Positions 5,907 to 6,054 of a stretch of DNA of 6,054 nucleotides are shown piece by piece. Position 1 is the stretch's first letter; the number at the start of each line of letters is the position of its first letter. Made by a program: the position numbers and the translations under genes. This DNA comes from an uncultured Ruminococcus sp. (GTDB lineage: Bacteria; Bacillota; Clostridia; Oscillospirales; Ruminococcaceae), in assembly GCA_937894495.1 (NCBI GenBank), contig CALCRR010000112.1:1-6054 (forward strand), read 5' to 3'. The notes beneath the pieces were generated by a model that was given only the letters and a program-made list of their open reading frames with translations, ran no database searches and was not told the origin of the DNA.

Positions 5907-6054
5907 TCATTCCTCGCAGCCCTTTATGTATTCAACAAACTGCTTTGCCACCCTGGGCGAGCGTCCGCCCTTTGAAAGTGCGAACTGTTCTGCTTTAAGC
6001 TCGAGCGCTTCTTTGTCGGTGGTGAGCTCATACTGCTTTGCCAGCTTGTCCACC
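5907..6054 (-). CDS. C-terminal part of a probable DUF815-type AAA+ ATPase (partial)
   Basis: Only the last 49 codons are inside the window; the frame is open to the right edge and ends at TGA (complement of 5907-5909). The visible peptide begins VDKLAKQYELTTDKEA and includes SKGGRSPRVAKQFVEYIKG. From memory, the C-termini of DUF815-family predicted ATPases have a similar layout: a LA..Y/F.L segment, an acidic helix, then a GGRS-type turn followed by an A.QF..Y helix. The catalytic P-loop part would lie outside the window, so neither ATPase activity nor family can be verified here. Codon use matches the neighbouring genes, and the downstream bidirectional terminator fits a real gene end. The alternative is another AAA+ or uncharacterised protein with a similar lid helix. 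Confidence 0.7.
   Translation of the reverse strand, partial: VDKLAKQYELTTDKEALELKAEQFALSKGGRSPRVAKQFVEYIKGCEE

Noticed and set aside
1..6054. CRISPR array, tRNA, rRNA, insertion sequence or phage element
   Set aside because: No spaced repeats, cloverleaf, transposase or integrase features were seen in either strand; the genes have uniform codon use.

Overview
The window looks like chromosomal DNA from an anaerobic Gram-positive Firmicute, most likely a Ruminococcus-like member of the Oscillospiraceae. This is inferred from strong AGGAGG-type ribosome binding sites, sigma-A promoters in AT-rich intergenic DNA, moderate-GC coding sequence and three Firmicute-style lipoprotein signal peptides. 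I could not search a database, so the genus is an inference.

Layout from left to right. Positions 1-73 hold a leftward sigma-A promoter, a 5'-UTR hairpin and a ribosome binding site for a gene whose start lies just outside the window. A LacI/CcpA-type regulator follows (259-1254, +) with its own promoter and an intrinsic terminator. Next comes a strongly promoted three-gene operon: two paralogous solute-binding lipoproteins in tandem (1527-2972 and 3033-4457), then a 69-residue protein with two membrane segments (4479-4688), closed by a terminator at 4718-4752. A second unit follows with a perfect-consensus promoter (4851-4879). It drives a lipoprotein with a ComEC/Rec2-like metallo-beta-lactamase fold (4934-5809). 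It converges, across a bidirectional terminator, on the 3' end of a minus-strand gene that resembles the C-terminus of DUF815-type AAA+ ATPases (5907-6054).

How the parts may work together (inference): the LacI-family protein has a CcpA-like recognition helix, and a cre-like 14-mer overlaps the -35 box of the solute-binding operon. Sugar-responsive repression of the two binding proteins by the adjacent regulator, or by CcpA itself, is therefore plausible. No ABC permease or ATPase lies in the window, so the binding proteins either feed a transporter encoded elsewhere or act as ligand-binding lipoproteins in their own right. The pair of diverged paralogues, the hairpin between them and the small membrane protein behind them form the most unusual arrangement here. 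The lipoprotein MBL enzyme is a separate transcription unit and the second point of interest.
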